A stretch of DNA of 64,000 bases from Zophobihabitans entericus (GTDB lineage Bacteria; Pseudomonadota; Gammaproteobacteria; Enterobacterales; Orbaceae): contig NZ_CP050253.1 in assembly GCF_011745665.1 (NCBI RefSeq), positions 843,418 to 907,417 on the forward strand. The letters run 5' to 3'. The translations under genes and the position numbers were made by a program. The first letter of the stretch is position 1, and each line of letters opens with the position of its first letter. Under the pieces are notes generated by a model that saw only the letters and a program-made list of their open reading frames with translations, was not told the origin of the DNA and ran no database searches. Positions 48,421-58,336 of this stretch are shown here, one piece after another.

Positions 48421-48501
48421 TTACTCCACACACAAGCTATCCGCGCAAGACGATGCGAGGAGGAGGCTGAGGTTTAAAGTAGTTATAGTTGATTTCAACA
48501 T
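48421..48501 (-). CDS. leuL: leu operon leader peptide
   Basis: A 26-codon ORF, too short for standard gene calling: MLKSTITTLNLSLLLASSCA followed by DSLCVE. Five leucines fall in seven codons (LNLSLLL), mostly CTC. It lies between the promoter region and the attenuator hairpin, 117 nt before leuA. Scarce charged tRNA-Leu would stall a ribosome there, hide the first pairing segment and allow the antiterminator GCGCGG:CCGCGC pairing, so leuABCD is transcribed. Ribosome binding site AGTAAAGA is weak. Confidence 0.85.
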   Translation of the reverse strand: MLKSTITTLNLSLLLASSCADSLCVE

Positions 48502-48614
48502 TCTTTACTCTAAAATGGTTAATTAAATATAAAATAATTGACGTTATTTCTATCAAATTGTAGATTTACTGTCAAGCAACATTTTCATCTTTATCATAAA
48601 AGGCCTGATCAATT
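48502..48614. other. Divergent promoter region of leuL-leuABCD and cdaR
   Basis: 113 nt of AT-rich DNA between leuL and cdaR, holding both divergent promoters. AAAAGG lies about 11 nt before the cdaR ATG. I cannot assign -10/-35 elements with confidence. Confidence 0.4.
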
Positions 48615-49772
48615 ATGTCATCATATCGTCTGGATAAGCAGTTAGCACAACAGATCGTCGACCGAACTATGAATATTATTAACTGTAATATTAATGTGAT
48701 GAATGCCAAAGGACGTATCATTGGTTCTGGTGATCATGAACGGATCGGTGAACTGCATGAAGGTGCATTACTGGCGCTATCCCAAAAACGGGTGGTGATG
48801 ATTGATGATGCGATGGCAAAGAGTTTGTATGGTGTAAAACCGGGTGTAAATTTGCCTTTGCAGCAAGATGGTGAAATTGTTGGTGTAATTGGTTTAACCG
48901 GTGATCCTTCAGGCCTTAAGCAAGTGGGTGAACTTGTGTGTATGTCCGCAGAGATGATGATGGAACAAGCCCGTCTCCTGAACGAAGTGGCACAAGATAG
49001 TCGTCTGCGTGAAGAGCTAGTGCTGAGTATGATTAAAACCGAAGAGCTGTCTGCCAATCTGATTGAGTGGGCACAGCGTTTAGGGATTGATTTATCTCTT
49101 CCACGCGTTGCAGTTGTGGTTGATGTTGATAGTGGTCAGCTGGGTGTTGAAACCGCAATGAAAGAGCTGCATCAGCTGCAAAACTTTTTAGCCATGCCTG
49201 ATCGCTCTAATCTGGTAGCGATTCAGTCACTGACTAGTCTTGTCGTTATTATTCCGGCACTCAATAACTTTGGGCGCTGGGAGCTGGAAGAACATAAAAG
49301 TCGCTTAAATAAATTGGTGGCACAGGCGCAAGAGTTTAGTAGTTTAAAAATTCGTACCGCACTTGGCAATTACTTTCCAGGTGAGAGTGATAATATTGTG
49401 AAGTCTTATCAAACTGCACTTGCGACGATGGTAGTTGGTAAGCAAAGGATGCCGGAAAGTCGTAACTACTATTATCAGGACTTGGTTCTGCCGGTTCTTC
49501 TGGATAGTTTAAGTTCTGGCTGGCAGGCCTCCGAACTGCTTAATCCATTGAAAAAATTAAAATTAATGGATACTCATGATGTATTAATTAAAACCTTGCG
49601 TGTCTGGTTTAAATATAATGTACATATGAATGAAACCTCTAAAGCGTTATATATTCACCGTAATACGCTTGAGTATCGTCTTAATAAAATTTCAACGCTG
49701 ACGGGGTTGAACTTGGAGCTATTTGACGATCGTTTAAGACTTTATATTGCCCTGCAACTCGATGCCAGCTGA
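48615..49772 (+). CDS. cdaR: Sugar diacid utilisation regulator CdaR
   Basis: 385 residues, the length of E. coli CdaR. The N-terminal sugar-diacid-binding domain starts LDKQLAQQIVDRTMNIINCNINVMNAKGRIIGSGD and includes GVNLPLQQDGEIVGVIGLTGDP. The C-terminal PucR-type helix-turn-helix is MNETSKALYIHRNTLEYRLNKISTLTGL. CdaR activates galactarate/glucarate/glycerate genes in E. coli. None of these enzymes lies next to it here, though a UxaA/GarD-family dehydratase is 14 kb away. It is monocistronic and convergent with yejF. Confidence 0.94.
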   Translation: MSSYRLDKQLAQQIVDRTMNIINCNINVMNAKGRIIGSGDHERIGELHEGALLALSQKRVVMIDDAMAKSLYGVKPGVNLPLQQDGEIVGVIGLTGDPSGLKQVGELVCMSAEMMMEQARLLNEVAQDSRLREELVLSMIKTEELSANLIEWAQRLGIDLSLPRVAVVVDVDSGQLGVETAMKELHQLQNFLAMPDRSNLVAIQSLTSLVVIIPALNNFGRWELEEHKSRLNKLVAQAQEFSSLKIRTALGNYFPGESDNIVKSYQTALATMVVGKQRMPESRNYYYQDLVLPVLLDSLSSGWQASELLNPLKKLKLMDTHDVLIKTLRVWFKYNVHMNETSKALYIHRNTLEYRLNKISTLTGLNLELFDDRLRLYIALQLDAS

Positions 49773-49804
49773 TTTATAATTTATCCATTGCTAACAATCA
49801 GCTG

Positions 49805-51517
49805 CTAACGCATCAATAGTGCATCACTCCAGTTAGTGGATTTTTTCTTTTTCACCGGCTTTTCAGCAGAACTAGCCTGACTTTCAACGTCAGTTTTTGG
49901 CGTTGGTGTGCGTTTAAGCGGTTTATCCATAAATGAAATTAACGTTTTAGTATATTCAGTCTCCGGCTGATTAAAGATCTGATCCCGGCTGCCAGCTTCA
50001 ACAATCTTGCCATCTTTCATGACAATCACCTGATGGCACATGGAATGAATGACCGCTAAGTCATGACTGATAAACAGATAAGTTAATTTATGTCTGGCTT
50101 GTAGTTCTTTTAACAGGTTAAGGACATACACCTGCACAGTGCGATCCAGTGATGAAGTTGGTTCATCTAAAATCAGCACTTGTGGTTTTAAAATCAAAGC
50201 TCTGGCAATGGCAATACGCTGACGCTGCCCACCAGAAAACTCGTTAGGATAACGATGACGGGTATCAGGATCGAGCCCCACTTCACGCATCATTTCAATG
50301 ACTGCCTGAGTTCTCTCATCTTTGGATAATTTAGTGTGAGTTTGCAGCCCTTCGCTAATAATTTGTTCCACTGTAAAGCGTGGATTGAGAGAAGAGAAAG
50401 GATCCTGAAAAATAATCTGAATTTGGCTGCGATATGGCAGTAACTTTTTATGACTCAGAGTATGCAGCGGCTGCGCATCAAAGGTAATTTCACCGGTCGA
50501 TTTTATCAGACGCATAATGGCCAGCGCGGTAGTACTTTTACCCGAACCGGATTCTCCGACAATGCCGACTGTTTCGCCCTGATGAAGAGTGATACTCGCA
50601 TGATCAACAATACGTTTTTTTTCGGTTGAGAATAGTTTCTTTTTAGCAACAACATCAACACATAAATCATGAATATTCATTAGTACCGCTGAATTTTCAG
50701 GCAGTGGTACCGGATCTCCGGTTGGCTCAGAGGCTAACAGTACCTTAGTATAATAATTTTCAGGACGTAAAAATAAACGGTGACGATTGTTTTGCTCAAC
50801 AATCTGACCTTTATGCATCACTGCAATATTATCCGCTAGTTTTTTTACCAGCCCTAAATTATGGGTGATAAAGAGCAGACTCATATCCAGCTCATTACGC
50901 AATTCTTTAAGGAGCTGAACGATTTGAGCTTGTACAGAAACATCGAGTGCTGTGGTTGGCTCATCAGCAATTAATAGTTTTGGATGGGTTAAAATAGCCA
51001 TCGCGATCATAACTCGCTGGCGCTCACCACCAGATAGCTCATGAGGATAAGCAGAAAGGCGATTTTTAGCGTTTTTAATCCCGACACGCTCTAAGTATGT
51101 GATGATTTCACTGCGGGCTGTATTGGCACGCATACCGCGATGCAGCGATAGTACTTCATAAAGCTGCTTTTCAATTGTGTGCAGTGGATTTAGAGACACC
51201 ATCGGTTCCTGAAAAATCATGCTGATTTTATTACCACGCACCTGACGAAGTGTTTTTTCTGGTGCGTGGAGCAGAGATTGTCCTTCAAATACAATATCAC
51301 CTGATGGGTAACTAACCTGCTGAGGAGAGAGCAATTTAAGGATTGAGAGGGCAGTAATACTTTTACCAGAACCTGACTCACCCACTAGGGCCAGCGTCTC
51401 TTTTTCAAAAATAGAGAAAGAGATGTTATTCACCACCGGTCTGGTTGCTTTACCTTGATTAAAGGCAATACTTAAGTCATTGACTGAGAGTAATGGCGAC
51501 ACGATATTGTCTGTCAT
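49805..51517 (-). CDS. yejF: Peptide ABC transporter, dual ATP-binding subunit YejF
   Basis: 570 residues with two complete nucleotide-binding domains. Walker A GESGSGKS occurs twice (about residues 45 and 330). Signatures are LSGGERQRV and FSGGQRQRI, and the two Walker B segments are [12 protein letters not shown] and [12 protein letters not shown]. The start overlaps the yejE stop (ATGA), with AAGGAG 8 nt upstream. The C-terminal tail ([13 protein letters not shown]) is short and basic. YejABEF imports peptides, including microcin C in E. coli. Confidence 0.96.
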   Translation of the reverse strand: MTDNIVSPLLSVNDLSIAFNQGKATRPVVNNISFSIFEKETLALVGESGSGKSITALSILKLLSPQQVSYPSGDIVFEGQSLLHAPEKTLRQVRGNKISMIFQEPMVSLNPLHTIEKQLYEVLSLHRGMRANTARSEIITYLERVGIKNAKNRLSAYPHELSGGERQRVMIAMAILTHPKLLIADEPTTALDVSVQAQIVQLLKELRNELDMSLLFITHNLGLVKKLADNIAVMHKGQIVEQNNRHRLFLRPENYYTKVLLASEPTGDPVPLPENSAVLMNIHDLCVDVVAKKKLFSTEKKRIVDHASITLHQGETVGIVGESGSGKSTTALAIMRLIKSTGEITFDAQPLHTLSHKKLLPYRSQIQIIFQDPFSSLNPRFTVEQIISEGLQTHTKLSKDERTQAVIEMMREVGLDPDTRHRYPNEFSGGQRQRIAIARALILKPQVLILDEPTSSLDRTVQVYVLNLLKELQARHKLTYLFISHDLAVIHSMCHQVIVMKDGKIVEAGSRDQIFNQPETEYTKTLISFMDKPLKRTPTPKTDVESQASSAEKPVKKKKSTNWSDALLMR

Positions 51518-52548
51518 GCATAGACTCCTTTGTTGGGATCAAAGGCATCTCTGACCGCTTCACCGATAAAAATGAGCAAGGAAAGTAACGTTGCCACAAT
51601 TAAGAAAGCACTGATCCCAAGCCATGGAGCTTGTAGATTATTTTTACCTTGTAACAGTAAACGTCCAAGTGATGGTGCATCAAGCGGTAGTCCAAAACCT
51701 AAAAAGTCCAGTGTCGTTAGCGTGGTAATTGAGCCACATAAAATAAATGGTAAGAAAGTTAGTGTTGCGACCATAGCATTAGGCATAATATGTTTGAACA
51801 TGATTTTAATATCATTAATTCCCAGTGCTTTAGCTGCGCGGATATAGTCCAGATTACGTGTTCTTAAAAACTCAGCCCTGACCACTCCAACCAGTGCCAT
51901 CCAGCCAAACAAAATAGTAATTGCCAGCAGCCACCAGAAATTAGGCTGGATGACGCTGGAGAGGAGAATAATTAAAAACAGTTGTGGCATACCTGCCCAG
52001 ATCTCAATAAAGCGCTGGCCTAACAGGTCAATCTTGCCACCGTTATAGCCCTGTATAGCGCCTAAGAAAATACCAATCACAGAAGTAAACAGGGTTAACA
52101 GGATGGCAAAGAACATGGATATCCTAAATCCATATAAGATATTAGCAAATACGTCAAAACCGCTGTCTGTCGTGCCTAACCAGTGACTGCCTGACGGTGA
52201 AGTCGGGAAGGTTGACTGAGTATCATATACTAGAGAGTTGTACGTAGTACGTACTGGTGGCCAGATCATCCAGCCCTGTTGTTCAATATTGTTTTGGACA
52301 TATGGATCGAGATAATTGGTATTTGTTTCAAATTGCCCACCAAAGGTCGTTTCCGGATAATTATTAAAAACAGGTGAATAGTAGTTATCCTGATATTTAA
52401 TCAAAATAGGTTTATCGTTAGCGATAAATTCAGAGAATAGGCTGATGATAAACAGGATGGCGAAGATCCAGAGCGACCAGTATCCACGACGATGATGTTT
52501 AAAGCGTTGCCAGCGCAGTTGATTAATTGAGAAGTGTTTTTCTTGCAT
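51514..52548 (-). CDS. yejE: Peptide ABC transporter permease YejE
   Basis: 344 residues from the ATG at 52548. The open frame begins at a TTG (52563), but GAGG 8 nt before 52548 and its position 1 nt after the yejB stop favour the ATG. The BPD_transp_1 core is in the C-terminal 200 residues, with the coupling-helix motif RTRNLDYIRAAKALGINDIKIMFKHIMPNA. About six spans, with a large periplasmic loop after span 1 typical of YejE. Confidence 0.95.
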   Translation of the reverse strand: MQEKHFSINQLRWQRFKHHRRGYWSLWIFAILFIISLFSEFIANDKPILIKYQDNYYSPVFNNYPETTFGGQFETNTNYLDPYVQNNIEQQGWMIWPPVRTTYNSLVYDTQSTFPTSPSGSHWLGTTDSGFDVFANILYGFRISMFFAILLTLFTSVIGIFLGAIQGYNGGKIDLLGQRFIEIWAGMPQLFLIILLSSVIQPNFWWLLAITILFGWMALVGVVRAEFLRTRNLDYIRAAKALGINDIKIMFKHIMPNAMVATLTFLPFILCGSITTLTTLDFLGFGLPLDAPSLGRLLLQGKNNLQAPWLGISAFLIVATLLSLLIFIGEAVRDAFDPNKGVYA

Positions 52549-52549
52549 A

Positions 52550-53632
52550 TTAACGCGCCTCAAAATTAATACGTGGATCGATAAACATATAGGCTAAATC
52601 ACTTAAAATACTAGTAATCAGGCCAATTAAGGTGAAGATATATAAAGTGCCAAACATCACTGGATAATCCCGCTGAATCACCGCTTCATAACCCAGTAAT
52701 CCAAGCCCGTTGAGCGAGAAGATAATCTCTACCAGTAAAGATCCGGTAAAAAACATTCCGATAAATACTACCGGGAAGTTAGAGACAATAATTAGCGTAG
52801 CATTGCGGAAAACGTGTTTATACAACACTTGGCGTTCACTGAGTCCTTTAGCTCTGGCGGTAACTACATATTGCTTTCTGATCTCATCTAAAAACGAGTT
52901 TTTAGTCAGCATAGTGAGTGAAGCAAAGCCACCAATAACCATTGCAACTGTTGGCAGACAAATATGCCAGAAGTAATCTTTAATTTTACCCAGTGTATCA
53001 AGCTGGTCAAAGTTAGCAGATATTAACCCTTTGAGTGGGAAGATATCCCAATAACTACCGCCGGCAAACAGAATAATTAATAAAATGGCCAGCAGAAAAG
53101 AGGGGATAGCATAACCGATGATGATCAGCACACTGCTCCATAAATCAAATTTAGAACCATCGCGTACTGCTTTACGAATGCCTAGGGGAATTGAGATCAT
53201 ATAAATGATTAACGTACTCCAAAGCCCCAGCGATAAAGAAACAGGCAGACTTTGCCAGAGAAGTCCGATTACAGAATTATTCTTAAAGAAGCTATTACCA
53301 AAATCAAACATTAAGAAGTTTTTGACCGTTTCAAGATAGCGTTCCCAAATCGGTTTATCAAAGCCATATTGTTGTTTTATTTGTTCAATGACCTGCGGAT
53401 CTAAGCCTCTGGAACCCCGGTACTGGCTTTCATTGTCACTTAGTGAATTAGGCTGGATCGCTTCACTACCCGGAAGTGTGGTCATACCAGCCTGAGGCCC
53501 CATCTCAATCATGGCTATGGCTTGATCAACAGGTCCACCGGGAGCAACCTGTACCACAAAAAAGTTGATGGTCAAAATCGCAAACAGCGTTGGAATAATG
53601 AGTAATAATCGGCGTATAAAGTAATTTAACAT
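52550..53632 (-). CDS. yejB: Peptide ABC transporter permease YejB
   Basis: 360 residues (364 in E. coli). Spans as in the DppB/OppB family, with the N-terminal [24 protein letters not shown] and the long loop typical of YejB, including [19 protein letters not shown]. The coupling helix has the EAA-type [27 protein letters not shown]. It starts 12 nt after yejA and is followed by yejE after 1 nt. Confidence 0.96.
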   Translation of the reverse strand: MLNYFIRRLLLIIPTLFAILTINFFVVQVAPGGPVDQAIAMIEMGPQAGMTTLPGSEAIQPNSLSDNESQYRGSRGLDPQVIEQIKQQYGFDKPIWERYLETVKNFLMFDFGNSFFKNNSVIGLLWQSLPVSLSLGLWSTLIIYMISIPLGIRKAVRDGSKFDLWSSVLIIIGYAIPSFLLAILLIILFAGGSYWDIFPLKGLISANFDQLDTLGKIKDYFWHICLPTVAMVIGGFASLTMLTKNSFLDEIRKQYVVTARAKGLSERQVLYKHVFRNATLIIVSNFPVVFIGMFFTGSLLVEIIFSLNGLGLLGYEAVIQRDYPVMFGTLYIFTLIGLITSILSDLAYMFIDPRINFEAR

Positions 53633-53644
53633 AGTATTATCCTG

Positions 53645-55825
53645 TTATTGCCGATTAGTCGGGAGTATTTGCACTTTGTCTTTATCATACCACCAGGTAT
53701 CAAGCCCCATTGCATATTTAGGTTTGATCTCTGGTAAGGAGAATTTATTCCAGTACGCATAGAATGTATAACGAGGATACCACATCGGGATCATGGCATA
53801 TTCATGTGTTAAAACCCGATCGAGTGCTCGTCCTAAACTGAGCAAATTATCAGCATTATCCTGATTATTCTCGATCGATTGTAGTAATGAGTCAATGGCT
53901 TCATTGTGTAAACCTGATGAGTTCCAGCTCGAATTTAAATAATCAGAGCCCCACATGATTTTCAGTGATGATGCGGGATAGGTATAGGCGTAATAGACTG
54001 ACGGCAGCATATCATAGTCAAGTACACGCATACGGCTGTTAATCTGCGCGTAGTCCACCATACTGATTTTCATGTTAATGCCAAGACGCTGTAAATTCTT
54101 TTGAAATGGTTGGACGTATTGTAAGTTGGAACCCATATAGAGCAGGAGTTCAAATTCAAATGGCTCTTTAGTTATGGCGTTTACTCGTTGCTGATTTTCA
54201 ATAATCCAGCCTGCTTCTTTTAACAGCTGATCAGCTTTAAGCAGGTTGTCCCGATTAAATCCGGAACCATCACTTGGTGGTAACTGAAAAGCCTCGCCAA
54301 AGGCGGCCGGAGGAATAACCTCTTTAAATGGCGTTAACCATTGCAGTTCTTCCTCTGTTGGTAAACCACTGGCAGCATACTCGGTATTTTCAAAATAACT
54401 TTGTGGTTGCTTGTAAGTATCATAATAGAATGCACGATTGAGCCAGTTGAAATCAAAAGCCAGGGTGAGTGCCTCCCGCACTTTTCTATCAGAAAAGATC
54501 GGACGATTGATATTAAAGGCTAACCAGCGGGCATTTGGTGCCTCAGTAACGTCCAGCTCAGTTTTGATAATATAGCCCTGATCGAAGTTATCACCCGTAT
54601 ATTGCGTATTCCAGTTTTTTGGCTGGCCTTCGAGTCGAAAATCATAAGCACCTGCTTTAAATGCTTCCAGCGCTACGCTGTCATCCAGATAATAATCATA
54701 ACGAATCTGGTCAAAGTTATAACGACCGACATTGACCGGTAAATCTTTACCCCAGTAATTAGGATCACGCTGGTAGACTGCATATTGGCCTAATTTATAG
54801 TCACTAATATAGTAAGGACCGCTACCAAAAGGGGGAGTCGAAAGGGGCTCATCTAAACGGTGATCCTGCCAGAAATGTTTAGGTAGTATTCGCAGGCTGC
54901 TAAGAAAACCAATCAGGCGTTCTCTATTGGGTTCTGGTAGTGTTATTTTAACGGTTAATGGTGCAATAGTTTCTACCGTAACACCTTGCTGATAAGAGCG
55001 ATATTGTGGGACACCCTCAGTCATAAATTTATCAAAAGAAAATTCAACATCTTCTGCGGTGACCGGACTATTATCATGAAAACGTGCTGCTGGATTGATA
55101 CTAACTTCTGCCCATGAATAATCAGCAGAATATGTTACAGATTCAGCAAGCAAAGGGTAATAGCTACCTTTTTCATCTTCTGACATAGTAAACAGTGTTT
55201 CAAACAGTTCACCAGAGCGACCTTCCGGTGCTCCTCTGCGTGAGAAACGATTGAAGTTATCATAGTTACCAAGTGCAGCAAATTTAATCGTACCACCTTT
55301 AGGTGCTTGCGGATTAACATAATCAAAATGGGTAAAATCATCGCTATATTTTGGCTGACCAAGGATAGCAAAATGACGGCCAGTCAGAGGTTGGCCTGGA
55401 TCGGGTTCTGATAACTCAGTCATATCCTCTTTGTTATGTGCTGAGGCAAGGTTGTCTAATTCTTCCTGTAGCAATTGGTTATAACATAAAGGAGCATCTA
55501 CTGTTTGTTGACTACCAGTATTGGTCTCTGTGGTAGTTACTGTATTTAAGTCATTGTTATCTTCAGACGTTATTACGTTTTCAGTCTGTTGTTCTTTAGT
55601 GTCGTTTTCTGTGAAAAGCTCTTCATAGTGTTCATTTTCTGGCAGAGATAATTCTGTAACAGCAGAGTCGATGATGACATTTTCTTCGGTGTTGATAATA
55701 TCAACAGGCGGATCGATAGTCTCTGCAAAAACAGAAGAAATGGGTAGTATTAAAATACAGCCGAGACACAGATAATGTTTAATCTGTTTTATCGCGGTGG
55801 TCAGGTTATATGTTTGTTTTATCAT
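53645..55825 (-). CDS. yejA: Periplasmic peptide-binding protein YejA with a long acidic N-terminal extension
   Basis: About 726 residues from the ATG at 55825; the earlier start at 55834 is a TTG. Signal peptide to about residue 35 (LPISSVFA). Residues about 36-145 are a Glu/Asp/Thr/Asn-rich, low-complexity insert absent from E. coli YejA (about 604). The SBP_bac_5 domain then follows closely: GRHFAILGQPKYSDDFTHFDYVNPQAPKGG, YYPLLAES, DYDMLPSVYYAYTYPASSLKIMW and the DTWWYDKDKV end. It overlaps aat by 20 nt, so the two are probably translationally linked. Binds peptides for YejBEF. Confidence 0.93.
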   Translation of the reverse strand: MIKQTYNLTTAIKQIKHYLCLGCILILPISSVFAETIDPPVDIINTEENVIIDSAVTELSLPENEHYEELFTENDTKEQQTENVITSEDNNDLNTVTTTETNTGSQQTVDAPLCYNQLLQEELDNLASAHNKEDMTELSEPDPGQPLTGRHFAILGQPKYSDDFTHFDYVNPQAPKGGTIKFAALGNYDNFNRFSRRGAPEGRSGELFETLFTMSEDEKGSYYPLLAESVTYSADYSWAEVSINPAARFHDNSPVTAEDVEFSFDKFMTEGVPQYRSYQQGVTVETIAPLTVKITLPEPNRERLIGFLSSLRILPKHFWQDHRLDEPLSTPPFGSGPYYISDYKLGQYAVYQRDPNYWGKDLPVNVGRYNFDQIRYDYYLDDSVALEAFKAGAYDFRLEGQPKNWNTQYTGDNFDQGYIIKTELDVTEAPNARWLAFNINRPIFSDRKVREALTLAFDFNWLNRAFYYDTYKQPQSYFENTEYAASGLPTEEELQWLTPFKEVIPPAAFGEAFQLPPSDGSGFNRDNLLKADQLLKEAGWIIENQQRVNAITKEPFEFELLLYMGSNLQYVQPFQKNLQRLGINMKISMVDYAQINSRMRVLDYDMLPSVYYAYTYPASSLKIMWGSDYLNSSWNSSGLHNEAIDSLLQSIENNQDNADNLLSLGRALDRVLTHEYAMIPMWYPRYTFYAYWNKFSLPEIKPKYAMGLDTWWYDKDKVQILPTNRQ

Positions 55826-56528
55826 GAATATCAAGCTGCCTGCTATCCCAGCAATTTAGTTTTAAAGGTTGTTGCTGTAGTTGTTGTAGATATTTTAAAT
55901 ACTGATCGCGGGAAATTTCAATAGCTCCCATAGACTTAGTATGATCATTTAATACCTGACAATCAATGAGTCTGCCACCTCGTGTGGCAAAATATTGGCA
56001 AAATGTGATAAGGGCTAATTTAGAAGCGTTGGTTTCACTACTAAACATCGATTCACCACAAAAAACCTGACCTTGTTCGACACCATATAAGCCACCGATT
56101 AAGCATTCATTGTGCCAAACTTCGACTGAATGCGCAAAACCTAATTGATGAAGTTTAATATAGGCATCCTGAATGTCCTGAGTGATCCATGTTTCATCCT
56201 GACGTTGTTGCGCACATGCCTGAATCACACCGGCAAAATTTTTATTTAAAGTGACAATATAATCCGTTTTGCGGATAAATTTCTTCATGGATTTACTGAT
56301 ATTTACCTGATCTATCCATAAAATCGCACGGGGATTTGGGCTCCACCATAGAATAGGCTCATTTTCTGAATACCAGGGAAAAATACCATATTTATAAGCG
56401 AGCAAGAGTCGTTCAGGTCTGAGATCACCACCTACCGCAAGTAAACCTTCCGGATCCTGCAGGGCATTTTTCGGATGAGGGAAAATAAGTTGTTCGGTAT
56501 CCAGTAGGGCTAACTGTACTTTATTCAT
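55806..56528 (-). CDS. aat: Leucyl/phenylalanyl-tRNA-protein transferase
   Basis: I choose the ATG at 56528 (240 residues) because MNKVQLALLDTEQLIFPHP then lines up with the E. coli start. The frame is open to an ATG at 56576 and a weak binding signal does not settle it. Aat attaches Leu or Phe to N-terminal Arg/Lys of proteins, marking them for ClpAP. Motifs: GLLAVGGDLRPERLLLAYKYGIFPWYSENEPILWWSPNPRAIL and CGESMFSSETNASKLAL. The cydDC-aat order matches E. coli. Confidence 0.95.
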   Translation of the reverse strand: MNKVQLALLDTEQLIFPHPKNALQDPEGLLAVGGDLRPERLLLAYKYGIFPWYSENEPILWWSPNPRAILWIDQVNISKSMKKFIRKTDYIVTLNKNFAGVIQACAQQRQDETWITQDIQDAYIKLHQLGFAHSVEVWHNECLIGGLYGVEQGQVFCGESMFSSETNASKLALITFCQYFATRGGRLIDCQVLNDHTKSMGAIEISRDQYLKYLQQLQQQPLKLNCWDSRQLDIHDKTNI

Positions 56529-56671
56529 TCCGTGATACATACCTTTTACATATTTATCTGTATAAAAATTGCTCATAGCCAGTTCTATAAGCTAAAACAT
56601 GATAATAATGATTATGATATTAGCATAACGTTAAATATGAGATAAGCAAATATGCTTTTTGACAATGGCTA

Positions 56672-58336
56672 CTAGTATTGCAGTGATAGCTGGCCATTTT
56701 CCAGTAAATAGACTTTATCAAACATCTCATGCTGTACTAAGCGGTGAGTAATCATCAAAATGGTTTTATGTTGGTAAACCTCTTTGATCAAAGCAATAAT
56801 TTGCTGCTCGGTTTGCATATCAAGGCTTTCTGTTGGCTCATCCATCAGAATCAGCGGTGCTTTATGTAAGATTGCACGAGCGATACCAAGCCGACGACGT
56901 TCACCACCAGAAAGCGGACGACCACCTTCGCCAAGCCACAGATTTAGTTTATCCTCAGTTTCCAGCAGTTTTTCCAGCCCAACTTGTTGCAGAACAGTAA
57001 CCAGTTCTTCATCAGTGGCTGAGAAATCACCTATTTGCAGATTCTCTTTTAAGGAGGCACTGAGAATATCAATTTTTTGTGGGACAACAGCCATCATCTG
57101 GCGCAGCTGTGGTTCTGTCATATCCTGAATGTTAACACTATTGATAGTGATTTCACCCAGTTTAGGATCCCAGGCACGAGTTAATAACTTAAGCAACGTT
57201 GATTTACCACAACCTGTTTTACCAACAAGTGCAACATGCTGACCTGCCGGAATAGTGAGAGAAATATCACTTAAAACTTGTTGTGTATGAGAAGGATAAT
57301 TAAATGATACACCAGTGATAGCCAGCTCTGCTTGTTCTTGTGAGCAAGATTTACCGGTTTCAGGAAATAATACATCAGGTTTTTGCTCAAACAGATGAGT
57401 AATACGTTTAGCTGAAGCGATGACTTGTCCCAGATAAATAAAGGCATTAGGAATAGGAGCTAGAAGCTCAGCACAAGACAGACTGACAAAAATAAACAGA
57501 GCAATAAATGGTGGTGTGTGGCCTGGAATACCGTCAGCTGCCAGCCAAATCACCAGTAAAGTTAATAACCCAACAATCAGTAGGATCAGTGCCTGAGCAA
57601 AACTGGCTAATGTTGCCTGCTGTTTTTGATGAGCAATCCATTGTTGTTCTGTCTGTTCCAGTTGTGTTCGGAATTTGTTTTGTGCACCAAAGATGGCCAG
57701 CTCAGCCTGACCTTGCAGATAATTAACTGTCTGTTCCCGATATTGACTCTTTTGTGTCGTGAGCCTCTCACCCTGAGTTTTACCAGCCTGAAAGAACAGC
57801 AACGGAGCACTGAAAATAGTCAACAGTAAAACGATCGTAATAACTGTGGCCAGCGTGAGATTAAATGGACTTAACCCGAAAAATATGACCAAGATAGAGA
57901 ATAAAGAGATAATAAATGGTGATAATAGTTTTAAGTAAAAGTGATCTAAATTATCAATATCTGCAATAAAACGATTAAGCAGATCTGCTTTTTGGTAATT
58001 TTGTAATTTACCCGGCGTGAGAGGAAGAATCTTCTCAAATGCCATAGTCCTCAGGAACGAGAGGATTAAAAAGGTAGTATTATGACTGACCAGTCTCTCT
58101 GCATAACGGGCGGCTGTTCTTAAAATTGCTGCTCCACGCACTCCGGCAGCAGGTAACATATAATTAAAAGTATATAGCCCGGCAAAACCAACAAAAGCGG
58201 TAGCTGCTAAAAACCAGCCGGATAGAGCGAGCAGGAAAATGCTGGCCAGTAACGTCAGAAGCGCCAGTATCATGCCAAGCAGCATTTGCCAGAAATAGCG
58301 TTTATATAATTTTAGGAAAGGTAATAAAGCTCTCAT
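56672..58336 (-). CDS. cydC: Heterodimeric ABC exporter subunit CydC
   Basis: 554 residues (573 in E. coli). Six-span ABC exporter half with the nucleotide-binding domain at the C-terminus: Walker A ALVGKTGCGKSTLL, signature LSGGERRRLGIARA and Walker B LILMDEPTESLD. CydDC exports glutathione and cysteine to the periplasm and is needed for cytochrome bd assembly. Its start overlaps the cydD stop by 1 nt (TAATG), so the pair is coupled. Confidence 0.95.
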   Translation of the reverse strand: MRALLPFLKLYKRYFWQMLLGMILALLTLLASIFLLALSGWFLAATAFVGFAGLYTFNYMLPAAGVRGAAILRTAARYAERLVSHNTTFLILSFLRTMAFEKILPLTPGKLQNYQKADLLNRFIADIDNLDHFYLKLLSPFIISLFSILVIFFGLSPFNLTLATVITIVLLLTIFSAPLLFFQAGKTQGERLTTQKSQYREQTVNYLQGQAELAIFGAQNKFRTQLEQTEQQWIAHQKQQATLASFAQALILLIVGLLTLLVIWLAADGIPGHTPPFIALFIFVSLSCAELLAPIPNAFIYLGQVIASAKRITHLFEQKPDVLFPETGKSCSQEQAELAITGVSFNYPSHTQQVLSDISLTIPAGQHVALVGKTGCGKSTLLKLLTRAWDPKLGEITINSVNIQDMTEPQLRQMMAVVPQKIDILSASLKENLQIGDFSATDEELVTVLQQVGLEKLLETEDKLNLWLGEGGRPLSGGERRRLGIARAILHKAPLILMDEPTESLDMQTEQQIIALIKEVYQHKTILMITHRLVQHEMFDKVYLLENGQLSLQY

